From an uncultured Acetobacteraceae bacterium (GTDB lineage Bacteria; Pseudomonadota; Alphaproteobacteria; Acetobacterales; Acetobacteraceae): DNA of 44,360 bases. Below are positions 27,399 to 35,121 of the stretch, in pieces; position 1 is the stretch's first letter, and each line of letters opens with the position of its first letter. A model generated the notes under the pieces. The model ran no database searches, was not told the origin of the DNA, and saw only the letters and a program-made list of their open reading frames with translations. The stretch lies in contig CAIRCM010000042.1 of NCBI GenBank assembly GCA_903877125.1, positions 1-44,360 on the forward strand. The letters are read 5' to 3'. Position numbers and translations under genes: made by a program.

Positions 27399-27937
27399 CC
27401 AATTGCTGAAATAACGGCGCCCGGTCATGCTCGCAGCATGGCCGAGACGCCGAATGCCAATTCTTGCCCGGGTCGTTATCTCGAACCGCCGATCAATATC
27501 CTGCCGCTCCTTGACCGGCTCAGCCTCGCCCAACGGGTGCTCGGGCGACTGGCTGGCATCACCATCCTCCTGCCGCGGTATGTATCGCCGCAAGGCGGCT
27601 GTGGTATTTTCCCCAATCGAGGGTGCCCAGTCGACCCGCGCGGACGAGCAGCCTGTCGCGACAGCGGTTCAAGCCGGGGAAGTAATCGACGACGTTCGCG
27701 AGGTTTTGAATTCTGTCGACGCGACCACATCGTCGTCGCACATCGCTCCCGATGTCGAGGCGATAGGTTGGCTCGGTGACATTTATATCGGGCGCTTACA
27801 TCCAAAGACCGCAGAAGGGGCTTTATGGTAACTGGGGTTTCCCACCCGATGTGTCCCAAGGTCCACCACAAAGCGCAGCTGGTGCCCTCCGTCACAGCCA
27901 CTAGGATTCGCGCCCACAGCGGCTTAGCGCGCCGATT

Positions 27938-27988
27938 TGAACAATCCGACCGGCGACACATTGTTCAGATCACCCGAGTTGATATAAT
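27938..27988 (+). promoter_or_regulatory. Promoter with overlapping operator-like palindrome
   Basis: Perfect arms TGAACAAT (27938-27945) and ATTGTTCA (27960-27967) with 14 bases between. The right arm includes a -35-like TTGTTC (27961-27966), followed after 16 bp by a consensus -10 TATAAT (27983-27988). A second, extended -10 (TGGTATACT, 28017-28025) lies downstream. The arrangement suggests repressor control of the gene starting at 28065. Confidence 0.45.
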
Positions 27989-28064
27989 GACTTGACGACG
28001 AGCGCGAGGCGCATCTTGGTATACTGTATCCTAACTGGACTGAAAACGCAAGGAGAGAAATCGG

Positions 28065-28298
28065 ATGCCGGAAGATAGCGATGATAATGATTTCAAAAAA
28101 CGGACAATAATTGCCCAAGAAAACTCGCATCGCGTTGCTGTGAAGGCACTCCGTTGGACCATACTGATCAATCTCCCGCTTTGTATTGCAACATTGTTTT
28201 TGGCCGTGTACACTTACAATATTTCCCTATCTACAAAGGATTCGACGAACGCTGCTATCGCGCAAAATGAAATTACCAAAGCGAATTTCATAAAATAA
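28065..28298 (+). CDS. Membrane-anchored protein, N-terminal part of an interrupted gene
   Basis: 77 codons after a good AGGAGA site. A charged cytoplasmic N-terminus is followed by one transmembrane helix (about residues 30-52) and a short coil, ending at TAA (28296-28298). The reading frame continues without shift into the next 176 codons, which begin with ATG on the next base. In similar alphaproteobacterial membrane proteins an anchor-plus-coil of this type continues into a RAYV-like soluble domain, so this is most simply one gene with a CAA-to-TAA change. Codon use is AT-rich, unlike the flanks, which points to transfer. Confidence 0.7.
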   Translation: MPEDSDDNDFKKRTIIAQENSHRVAVKALRWTILINLPLCIATLFLAVYTYNISLSTKDSTNAAIAQNEITKANFIK

Positions 28299-28829
28299 AT
28301 GCGGGCATATGTATCAGAAATTCCGACGGTGAATATGACGCAGGTGTCTAAAGGATTAACGATCAATGATGTGGAAATTAAATATGGGATAAAAAATTCC
28401 GGTCAATCACCGGCAAGTAATATAACCGTGGACGTTAACGAGTTTCTCTTTCCCGGCTTTAAGGGAGATAACGGAAATATTGGGCTTATGCAGGAGTCCG
28501 AGTGTTCATCTGACACAGTTGGCAAGCTAGCGTTCGGATTAGGCGCTGGCCAGGAGATTTTCTATCTCGTCGGAAAACAACAGTTCATGCCGAACTCCGA
28601 AAAGCCAAGCGATTCAACTTTACACACTAAAAAAGTGGACGCATTCGCCCCTGATCTCGTGAAAATGTTTGAGAAAGGCAATACTATTCTCGTCATATTG
28701 GGTTCCATATGCTATACCGATATTTTCGCTATCAAGCATCGGACTAATTTCTGCTATCAGTACTTTAGTCAAAAGGATTTTCTAAATTCATTGAGTACAC
28801 CTTGCCCGTATGGAAACACGGCAGATTAG
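28299..28829 (+). CDS. Soluble C-terminal part of the interrupted membrane-anchored protein
   Basis: 176 residues in the same frame as the preceding 77 codons, directly after their TAA (TAAATG). It starts MRAYVSEIP and contains a beta-rich domain with IKNSGQSPASNITVDV, an immunoglobulin-like or DUF-type strand pattern common in phage- and island-encoded hypothetical proteins. It could be made by reinitiation, but has no ribosome site of its own. I do not recognise a function. AT-rich composition as in the first half. Confidence 0.65.
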   Translation: MRAYVSEIPTVNMTQVSKGLTINDVEIKYGIKNSGQSPASNITVDVNEFLFPGFKGDNGNIGLMQESECSSDTVGKLAFGLGAGQEIFYLVGKQQFMPNSEKPSDSTLHTKKVDAFAPDLVKMFEKGNTILVILGSICYTDIFAIKHRTNFCYQYFSQKDFLNSLSTPCPYGNTAD

Positions 28830-28892
28830 CAAGTAAATAATAACACAGCGTTTTCTGACCCAGTTCCCTTGCGCCCTTTCAAAAATACCGGA

Positions 28893-29486
28893 TCACCGTC
28901 GCAACCGCGATATCGTCGCCCGACCGGCGTTATAGCTCTTGGCAAGCTCGTCAAGTGTCGCCCCCTCGGCGCGGCGCCTGCGAGCTTCGGCCTGCTGCTC
29001 CGGCGTAAGCATTGACGGTCGCCCCATATGCTGCCCGCGGTTCTTTGCGCGGTTGCGGTTGCGGCTGCGGCTGCGGCTGCGGCCTTCGGCGGTGCGGGTG
29101 CGGATCAGGTCGCGCTCCACATCCGTCAAACCGCCCAATACGGCAATCATCAACCGGCCGGTGCTGGTCGCGGTGTCTGCCCAAGGCTCGGCCAACGACC
29201 TGAATTGCCCCCCTGCGTCCACGATCTGCTTGACGATGGGGAACAGGTCGAAGGTCGAGCGGGCCAACCTGTCGATCCGCGTCACGGTCACCACGTCGCC
29301 GGAGCAAAGGGCTTTCAGCAGCCGCAGCAACTCCCGCCGGGTCGGCTGCGTGCCGCTCGCCTTCTCGCGGTAAATCCGGATTCAGCCCTCGGCCTTCAAC
29401 TGCGCCAACTGCGCGTCGAGCGTCTGCCCGTAGGTGCTGACGCGGGCATAGCCAAGGCGGCGGGTTTTGGGTCCTGATTTGGGCAT
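28893..29486 (-). pseudogene. Serine recombinase (resolvase/invertase family), broken by in-frame TGA
   Basis: From ATG at 29486 the frame reads 198 codons, with one stop at codon 35 (TGA, 29382-29384). The first part has the catalytic-serine motif YARVST (S17) and LDAQLAQLKAEG; the part after the stop starts IRIYREKASG and carries GDVVTVTRIDRLARSTFDLF, GLTDVERDLIRTRTAEG and a C-terminal helix-turn-helix. Family members usually have Cys at the stop position (LKAAGCxxIFxEKASG), so TGC/TGT to TGA is the simplest change. Between the catalytic and DNA-binding domains is a Ser-Arg/Asn-Arg run encoded by hexanucleotide repeats. It is probably inactive. Confidence 0.85.
29049..29080. repeat. Hexanucleotide repeat inside the recombinase
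   Basis: GCGGTT/GCGGCT units (about five in a row) encode a simple Arg-Ser / Arg-Asn run in the hinge between the catalytic and DNA-binding domains. It is longer than the usual linker of this family, suggesting slippage expansion. Confidence 0.6.
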
Positions 29487-29660
29487 ATCTTACTGAGACT
29501 CTAACCTCTTGAAATCGCAGGGTCACGCAAACCGCCCGAAAGTCTTGATATCTGCATTTGCAGATCACGAAGGTCCTGCCCTTCGCGACGTAGACGTGAC
29601 TGAATTTGGAAAACTTGGAACATACAGGGAATATTGCTGGTGATGATATAACGCATCACC

Positions 29661-29678
29661 GTTAACCATTTATTAACC
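29661..29678. promoter_or_regulatory. Repeated TTAACC boxes upstream of the RHH gene
   Basis: GTTAACC (29661) and TTAACC (29673) lie 12 bp apart, just after a TATAAC -10-like hexamer and about 40 bp before the RHH start codon. RHH proteins bind short repeated boxes and often regulate their own genes, so these are candidate operators. Confidence 0.3.
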
Positions 29679-29716
29679 GTTTGCTGGTAATCTCCGCCTC
29701 ATTGGAGGTTACCCGC

Positions 29717-29944
29717 ATGGCCACGACCAAACACCGCATCACCGTCACGCTAGATGATGAGGACTATGAACGCCTCAACAGGATAGCTCTCAAATTCGGG
29801 AAATCGCTGTCCTCGGTCGCAGGTTACGCCATCAAAGGCCTGACCAAGGAGATCGGATCACGTGAGTTCAAAGTGTTTAAACAGTGGGCGTCGGAGCCAT
29901 CTCCCAATGATGGACAAATCAGTCCCCTGGAGACGGAACAATGA
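29717..29944 (+). CDS. Ribbon-helix-helix (CopG/Arc-like) DNA-binding protein
   Basis: 75 residues. The N-terminal TKHRITVTLDDEDYERLNRIALKFGKSLSSVAGYAIKGL pattern (strand then two helices) is a textbook RHH fold, found in antitoxins and plasmid regulators. ATG at 29717 follows GGAGG; an earlier in-frame start lacks a site. It overlaps the next gene by ATGA. Confidence 0.8.
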   Translation: MATTKHRITVTLDDEDYERLNRIALKFGKSLSSVAGYAIKGLTKEIGSREFKVFKQWASEPSPNDGQISPLETEQ

Positions 29945-30174
29945 TCAGCGGAGGACAACGCGACTCTGCGGGTGGGCTAGGGGGATATCGCGGATCAGCA
30001 TCGTCCTCTGACGTTGATCGACCGCGCGCCACATCGACGAGGCCAGCACAAGACAGCGAGCTTGAATTCAGTTGCTTCGGTGTCCAGGCTAAAGCCAAGG
30101 GGGCTTTGGCCATAATGGCTATCGTGGTTCTGGTGGCGATGTGGCTTGCCTTCCGCACGTTCCATAATTCTTGA
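29941..30174 (+). CDS. Small membrane protein coupled to the RHH gene
   Basis: 77 residues: a Gly/Ser/Arg-rich N-terminal half followed by one hydrophobic helix (about residues 55-72, GALAIMAIVVLVAMWLAF) and a short tail. The ATG overlaps the RHH stop, arguing for co-translation. The layout (RHH plus small membrane partner) resembles type II or type I-like toxin-antitoxin operons, but no family match is recognised. Confidence 0.55.
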   Translation: MISGGQRDSAGGLGGYRGSASSSDVDRPRATSTRPAQDSELEFSCFGVQAKAKGALAIMAIVVLVAMWLAFRTFHNS

Positions 30175-30243
30175 TTTGCCAAAACCGGCGAACCCCCAAA
30201 TATCTCCTTGACACAAACTAACAATAACGTTAAGTCCCCAGCC

Positions 30244-30996
30244 ATGCACCAAGAGGCACCAACCCACCGGCCCGCCCGGCCCGCCCGGCCCGATCCAACC
30301 AGGGATCGCCAAGCCACAGCCATGCCCGGCCGCCTCGCAACCCTCCTCCACATCGTCCGGGTCCTCATCGGCTACGGCCGCCGCATCGCCAAAACCACAG
30401 CCGAGCAGGCCGCCGCACCAGCCTTTTCCACCGTCGCCGCCGCGTTTGGCACCTACGACCTCTCCGTCATCCTCACCCGCGTCCGACGCGGTATCATCCG
30501 CCTCGCCGCGCTCGAAAATCTCCTCAACGCGCGGGCAAAAAATGGCCGAGAGATCCCCGACCTGCCCCCGCGCCAACGCGCAACACGCGAAGAACCGCCA
30601 AAACCCCGCCCAACGACGCGCCCCCGCCGCCGCCCCTTCGATCCAGACTCGCTCCGAATCCCTCTCTGGGAGCAAATCGTCGCCGACGTCCGCCGCCAGC
30701 CAATCGGCCGCACCCTGGCGATTGCCTGTATGGACCTCGCCGTCATCCCAGGCTTCTGCACCGCCGAAATCTGGAACGAGATTCTAGGGGCGTTACCGAA
30801 CCACGGCGGCAGTATCCGCAAACTCTTCGCCCTGCGCATCGAACGGGAAAAGAAAGTTCGTCTCGAACGCGACGCGCGATCGGACACATGGTGCTGGGAT
30901 TGGAACGACCTCTCCCAGCCCACCGTCCGCCAGGTGCTCGGCTGTCTGATCGGCGAGGAACCCCCCAATCCCATTGCCCAAGCCGCCATGGTCTGA
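30244..30996 (+). CDS. Hypothetical protein, 250 aa
   Basis: The N-terminus contains a tandem Pro-Ala-Arg stretch from repeated GCCCGGCCC units, followed by a helical region (MPGRLATLLHIVRVLIGYGRRI) and a basic Arg/Pro-rich middle. The C-terminal 120 residues look globular (LRIPLWEQIVADVRRQPIGRTLAIACMDLAVIPGF...). ATG at 30244 was chosen; ATG at 30322 is an equally possible start because similarity to normal globular sequence begins there. No function is recognisable; no transmembrane signal. Confidence 0.5.
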   Translation: MHQEAPTHRPARPARPDPTRDRQATAMPGRLATLLHIVRVLIGYGRRIAKTTAEQAAAPAFSTVAAAFGTYDLSVILTRVRRGIIRLAALENLLNARAKNGREIPDLPPRQRATREEPPKPRPTTRPRRRPFDPDSLRIPLWEQIVADVRRQPIGRTLAIACMDLAVIPGFCTAEIWNEILGALPNHGGSIRKLFALRIEREKKVRLERDARSDTWCWDWNDLSQPTVRQVLGCLIGEEPPNPIAQAAMV

Positions 30997-31094
30997 AAAA
31001 CCCTCGGTAAATCCGGGGGCGCGGGTGCGTACCCCGCGCGTCTTGCCATCGGCCGCATGCCGCCCGATGACACCTGGGGGCGGCCACCCCCAAC

Positions 31095-31123
31095 TTGCGC
31101 CCGGTCATAGCGTAATGTTATAC
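31095..31123 (+). promoter_or_regulatory. Near-leaderless promoter of the metal ABC locus
   Basis: -35-like TTGCGC (31095-31100), 17-bp spacer, -10-like TTATAC (31118-31123). A start point about 7 bases further on falls at or next to the ATG at 31131, so the transcript would have almost no leader. No ribosome site is present before that ATG, which agrees. Confidence 0.5.
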
Positions 31124-31130
31124 CATAACC
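31113..31130 (+). promoter_or_regulatory. Zur-like operator (GTTATACCATAAC palindrome)
   Basis: The 13-mer GTTAT-ACC-ATAAC is a perfect palindrome with flanking A/T. It agrees with the zinc-uptake regulator box of alphaproteobacteria (GTTATANTATAAC-type) and overlaps the -10 element, which is where a zinc-loaded repressor would block transcription. Confidence 0.6.
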
Positions 31131-31235
31131 ATGACCGACCCACTGGCCCCAACCGCGAGCGCAACCGCCCGCCTCATCCTGGCACTCGCCATGATCGCGG
31201 CCGTCTGGCTCGGCGTCGCCTGGGCAATCCAGTGA
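31131..31235 (+). CDS. 34-residue single-helix membrane microprotein
   Basis: A short polar N-terminus of about 12 residues and one strongly hydrophobic helix (RLILALAMIAAVWLGVAWAI). Its TGA overlaps the GTG start of the ATPase (GTGA), so translation of the ATPase would depend on it. It sits directly behind a Zur-like operator. It could be a structural subunit of the transporter or a regulatory leader peptide. I know of no named family; the support is context, coupling and composition. Confidence 0.55.
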   Translation: MTDPLAPTASATARLILALAMIAAVWLGVAWAIQ

Positions 31236-31912
31236 CCCCGCCCCCCATCCGCTTCGATGCCGTCACCCTGCGCCATGGCCCGCGCGAGGTCATTCGCGGC
31301 CTCACCGGCACCGTCGCACCCGGCAGCCTCATCGCCCTCACCGGCGAAAACGGCGCCGGCAAAACCACCCTGCTGCGCACCCTCGCCGGCCTCCATCCGC
31401 TCGCCGTCGGAAGCATCGATCGTGGCGGCCTCGCGCCTTCGGATATCGCCCTTCTCCCGCAAAGCAGCCAGCTCGATCGCAGCTTTCCGATCGCGTGCCG
31501 CGATGTCGTCGCCCTCGGCCTCGCCGGTCGCATGGGCCCGTTCCGGGGCATCGGTCGCGCCCAACTCCAGCAGGCCGACGCGGCCCTGGAAGCCGTCGGC
31601 CTCCACGACCTCGGCAAGCGCGCCATCGGCGCCCTGTCCGCCGGCCAGTTCCAGCGCGTCCTCTTCGCCCGCCTCATGCTGCAGGACGCCCCGGTCCTGC
31701 TGCTCGATGAACCCTTCGCCGCCGTCGACACCGCCACCGCCCACGACCTGCTGCGCATCCTTCATCGCTGGCACGCCGAAAACCGCACCATCGTCACCGT
31801 CCTGCACGACCTCGACATGGCCCGCGAGCACTTCCCCGAAAGCCTGCACCTGACCGGCGGCCAAGCCATCTGGGGCAAAACCGCCACCTGGACCCCCCGC
31901 GCGGCCGCTTGA
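31232..31912 (+). CDS. Metal (zinc) ABC transporter ATP-binding protein, ZnuC/AztA-like
   Basis: 226-residue ATPase. Walker A GENGAGKTT, signature LSAGQFQRVLFARLML and Walker B VLLLDEPFAAVD are intact. The signature LSAGQ differs slightly from the common LSGGQ but is used by metal importers of this group. GTG at 31232 overlaps the microprotein stop; the upstream open frame has no homology. With the next gene it forms an ABC-3-type importer. The Zur-like operator supports zinc; manganese cannot be excluded. Confidence 0.85.
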   Translation: MTPPPIRFDAVTLRHGPREVIRGLTGTVAPGSLIALTGENGAGKTTLLRTLAGLHPLAVGSIDRGGLAPSDIALLPQSSQLDRSFPIACRDVVALGLAGRMGPFRGIGRAQLQQADAALEAVGLHDLGKRAIGALSAGQFQRVLFARLMLQDAPVLLLDEPFAAVDTATAHDLLRILHRWHAENRTIVTVLHDLDMAREHFPESLHLTGGQAIWGKTATWTPRAAA

Positions 31913-32748
31913 TGCTGCACATCCTGACCGAACCCTTCGCCCTCGGCTTCATGCGCCGCGCCCTCATCGGCTGCCTCGCCCTCTCCTGCGCCGCCCCACC
32001 GCTCGGCGTATTCCTCGTCCTCCGCCGCATGAGCCTCATGAGCGACGTCATGCAGCACGGCGTCCTCCCCGGCATCGCCATCGGCGCCGCTGCCGCCGGC
32101 ATGTCGGTCTGGGCCATGGGCCTGGGCGGAGTCGCCGCCGGCCTGATCGTGGCACTCCTGGCCGGCTGGCTCGCGAGACGTCACGGCGCGCATGAAGACA
32201 GCCAGCTCGCCGGCGTCTACCTCCTCGCGCTCGCGCTGGGCGTCGCCCTGATCTCCGCCCAACGCGGCATCGACCTCACCCATATCCTCTTCGGCAGCGT
32301 CCTCGCCGTCGACGACCCCGCGCTCTACGCCATCGCCGGAGTCGTCACCATCGCCCTCCCGGCCATGGCCCTGATCTGGCGCCCGCTGATCCTGGAAAGC
32401 CTCGACCCCGGCTTCCTCGCCGCGACCGGCGGCCGAGGCGGCATCTGGCACCTCACCTTCCTGGCACTGGTCGTGCTCTGCGTCGTCGCCGGCTTCGTCG
32501 CCTTGGGCACGCTGATGTCCGTCGGGCTGATGATGCTGCCCGCCATCGCCGCGCGCCACTGGGCGGTATCCCTGCAGGGACAGGTCAAAGCATCCGTCGC
32601 GCTGGCCGCGACCGCATCGGTCGCCGGGCTGTTGCTGTCATACTACACCGACATCCCCGCCGGTCCCGCCATCGTCCTCACCGCCGGTGCGCTCTGGATG
32701 CTCGGCCTGCTGCTCAGTTCCCTGGCCGAGCGTGGATCGGCGCGATGA
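31912..32748 (+). CDS. Metal ABC transporter permease, ZnuB/AztB-like (ABC-3 family)
   Basis: 278-residue permease with about eight hydrophobic segments. The N-terminal FMRRALIGCLALSCAAPPLGVFLVLRRMSLMSDVMQHGVLPGIAIG block is the ABC-3 hallmark (visible core RRMSLMSDVMQHGVLPG). ATG at 31912 overlaps the ATPase stop (TGATG). No solute-binding gene follows: the next gene is convergent and of another family. The 3' end overlaps that gene by 35 bp. Confidence 0.85.
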   Translation: MLHILTEPFALGFMRRALIGCLALSCAAPPLGVFLVLRRMSLMSDVMQHGVLPGIAIGAAAAGMSVWAMGLGGVAAGLIVALLAGWLARRHGAHEDSQLAGVYLLALALGVALISAQRGIDLTHILFGSVLAVDDPALYAIAGVVTIALPAMALIWRPLILESLDPGFLAATGGRGGIWHLTFLALVVLCVVAGFVALGTLMSVGLMMLPAIAARHWAVSLQGQVKASVALAATASVAGLLLSYYTDIPAGPAIVLTAGALWMLGLLLSSLAERGSAR

Positions 32749-33715
32749 ACATGTCCGTCCAGGCTTTCGGCGCGTATTTGATGCTGCCGGTCTGCGCCAG
32801 GAAGTTGGCATACTGCATCGTGCCGGTCGGCGTGGCCGAGTAGATCGCCTCGGGATCGTCGAGGACCTCCAGAATCTTATCGACCGGCGTGTGCGCGTTC
32901 ATCACCCGGATATAGGTCTCCGCCGCCTCCCGCTTATGCGCCGCGATGAACGCCACCGCTTCATCCGTCGCCGCGATCAGCGCTTCCAAGGTCTTCGGGT
33001 TCGCATCCGCGAAAGGTTTGGACGACATCGTCATCAGGATCGTCAGCGGCCCGAACACATCCATCGTGTCGATCACCCGGTGGATGTTCGGGCTGGCAAC
33101 CTCCTGGTTCGAAAACGGCGGCGACGCCATATGCGCCGTGATCTCCGATTTCCCGCCGATCAGGGCGACGGCAGCATCCGGATGCGGCATCCCCACCGTC
33201 AGCGGGTCGAGTTTTCCGTAGTCCGCGATCCCAAACTCCTTGGCCACCGCCATCTCTAGTGCCACCGCCGCGAACGACGTCTTGATGCCCGGCAGCGCGA
33301 TCTTATCCCTCGGCCCGAAATCCCGCAGCGAGTGAATGTTCGGATTGTTGGTATTCAGCCACATCGCCCCGCCGCTGATCGCGCTGACACCGATCACCTC
33401 GCTGCGCGCAATCCCATGCGCCTTGCTCCACAGTGTGATGAAACCGGGCACCCCGATGCCCGCGACATCGATGCTGCCGGCCAGGAGCGCATCGTTGATG
33501 ACATTCCCCCCATCCAGCGCCGACCACGTCACGTCGAGCTTGCCCAGCCCCATCGCCGCGGCATGCTTTTCCAGCAGATGCTGATCCCGCACGATCATCA
33601 GCGCGAGGTAGCTCGTGCTGTACCCATGCGAAATCCTGATACGATCGGTCTCCGCCCGAGCAGCGGTCGTCGTTAAAAACAGACCAAGGGCGAGTAGAAG
33701 GCGGGCAAACGTCAT
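32714..33715 (-). CDS. ABC transporter substrate-binding protein, NMT1/SsuA-like
   Basis: 333 residues with a signal peptide of about 21 residues (ends TTTAARAE). The body has the periplasmic-binding type II pattern of sulfonate/nitrate/thiamine-precursor receptors: RISHGYSTSYLALMIVRDQHLL, ALLAGSIDVAGIGVPGF, SLRDFGPRDKIALPG. It is 11 bp downstream of the MmgE/PrpD gene in the same direction, so it probably imports that pathway's substrate. No matching permease or ATPase lies nearby. Confidence 0.85.
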   Translation of the reverse strand: MTFARLLLALGLFLTTTAARAETDRIRISHGYSTSYLALMIVRDQHLLEKHAAAMGLGKLDVTWSALDGGNVINDALLAGSIDVAGIGVPGFITLWSKAHGIARSEVIGVSAISGGAMWLNTNNPNIHSLRDFGPRDKIALPGIKTSFAAVALEMAVAKEFGIADYGKLDPLTVGMPHPDAAVALIGGKSEITAHMASPPFSNQEVASPNIHRVIDTMDVFGPLTILMTMSSKPFADANPKTLEALIAATDEAVAFIAAHKREAAETYIRVMNAHTPVDKILEVLDDPEAIYSATPTGTMQYANFLAQTGSIKYAPKAWTDMFIAPIHARPGN

Positions 33716-33726
33716 GGCATCATCCC

Positions 33727-35052
33727 TCAGCCGTGCAGTGAACCCAGGATAGACCGTATTTCCGCCAGTGCGCATCCCTGCCCGAACTGCCGCAACAACC
33801 CGAACATATCCCGGGACCTGCCCTCCAGCGCCGGCTCGGTCAGCCCGCCGAACTTGCTGCCCATGTCCGCCCACCCCATCGGGTTGCCCGGATGCCCCTT
33901 CGCCACCGCGACGTGTTCGGCCACCCCGTCGATCGTCACCCTGGCCGACGCGAACCCCATATCCGGATGCACGAACGCGGCGATCTTCCCGGCGGTTCCC
34001 GCGATGACAGGCTCCAGCGCCCACGGATCGCGGAAATCCGCCGCCGACACGTCGCGCCCATGCAGCGCCAGCGCAAGGCAGTAACGAAGATCGAACTTTC
34101 CAGCCAACGGCGTGTTCGGCTGCCCATCCGCGCCGCCGGTTATTTTCATGGCCAGCGCGCCGACATCGGCCCGCACCGCCGCCGCGCTATCCACATTCAA
34201 CCCCCTGGCCCGCAGTGCCCGAGCGGCATCGATCGCCGGATGGATCAGATGGCAGGCGGCATAGGGTTTGAAACTGTTGCGCAATATCCGCCAGTCGCCG
34301 AATGCGATCGGCGCGATCGACAACGACCCGTCCTGGATGACGGCGTTGTCCAGACCGGCCCCCGGCTCGAACAACCCGGCCGCCCCGGTAAACCCTCCCG
34401 CCGCCAACTGAGCCGACAGAATCCCATCCATCGCCGCCTTCCCGGCATGGAACGGTTTGGCCATGGTGCCGAACGACGCGGTCAGCCCGCTGGTCTGCGT
34501 CGCCGCCAGCGCCACCGCGTGCAACGCCCGCTCCCCATCCAGCCGCAACACCGCGGCCGAGGCCGCCGCGGCCCCGATCCGTCCGAACACCCCCGTGCCA
34601 TGCCAGCGCCGTGCGGTCGCCGCCTGACCCAGACCATGGCCAACCCGAGCCGCGACCTCGAACCCGGTGACGAACGCGGCGAGCATGTCGGCCTCGGTCG
34701 CGCCGGTTTCCTCGCCCAGCGCCAGTGTCGCGGCCCAGACGGGTGCGCTGGTATGGGTAACGGCATCGACATAGGTGTCATGGAAGTCGAGGCAATGCGC
34801 CAAGGTTCCGTTCGCCAGCGCCGCGAACGGCGCCGCCGCTGTGCCGCCGAACAGCACCGATGCGGCGCCCGAGGATCGCCATCCCGCCACCGTATCCCGT
34901 GCGATCCGCCCGGCCGGCTCGTCCGCCGCGCCGATCGCCACGCCCATCCAGTCCGCGAGGCACAGGCGCGCCGCTTCCAGGACTTCGGGCGGCATGATGC
35001 GGTTGGGAGCGGCGGCGATGAAAGCGCCGATGGCGGGGCCGTTCATGGTCAT
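33727..35052 (-). CDS. MmgE/PrpD family protein (2-methylcitrate dehydratase-like)
   Basis: 441 residues. The family's helical domain includes LADWMGVAIGAADEPAGRIA, the central region HCLDFHDTYVDAVTHTSAPVWAA and KPFHAGKAAMDGILSA (visible cores LDFHDTY and KPFHAGKAA) and the C-terminal lid domain. The family covers methylcitrate and itaconate-type dehydratases/decarboxylases. ATG at 35052 was chosen over 35046 because AGAGAA precedes it. It is first gene of a two-gene unit with the SBP, divergent from the antitoxin remnant. Confidence 0.87.
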   Translation of the reverse strand: MTMNGPAIGAFIAAAPNRIMPPEVLEAARLCLADWMGVAIGAADEPAGRIARDTVAGWRSSGAASVLFGGTAAAPFAALANGTLAHCLDFHDTYVDAVTHTSAPVWAATLALGEETGATEADMLAAFVTGFEVAARVGHGLGQAATARRWHGTGVFGRIGAAAASAAVLRLDGERALHAVALAATQTSGLTASFGTMAKPFHAGKAAMDGILSAQLAAGGFTGAAGLFEPGAGLDNAVIQDGSLSIAPIAFGDWRILRNSFKPYAACHLIHPAIDAARALRARGLNVDSAAAVRADVGALAMKITGGADGQPNTPLAGKFDLRYCLALALHGRDVSAADFRDPWALEPVIAGTAGKIAAFVHPDMGFASARVTIDGVAEHVAVAKGHPGNPMGWADMGSKFGGLTEPALEGRSRDMFGLLRQFGQGCALAEIRSILGSLHG

Positions 35053-35121
35053 GGGCGGTTCTCTTTGTATTGCATAAGGCGCTATAGCCTGTTGGGCTGC
35101 GACACCGATCGGGAGGTTGTC

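Larger units (their letters stand above)
27341..28064. other. Gene-poor stretch at the start of the accessory island
   Basis: 724 bp without a convincing gene. Two overlapping plus-strand frames look partly coding: 27438 onward (APPINILPLLDRLSLAQRVLGR-like hydrophobic-helical text) and the frame of 27427-27831 in its second half (VIDDVREVLNSVD... IGWLGDIYIGRL). Together they could be one gene broken by a frameshift near 27590, but no family is recognisable. A 104-codon-plus minus-strand frame is Arg/Pro-rich and looks like a shadow. The right end holds a promoter with an overlapping palindrome. Confidence 0.35.
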
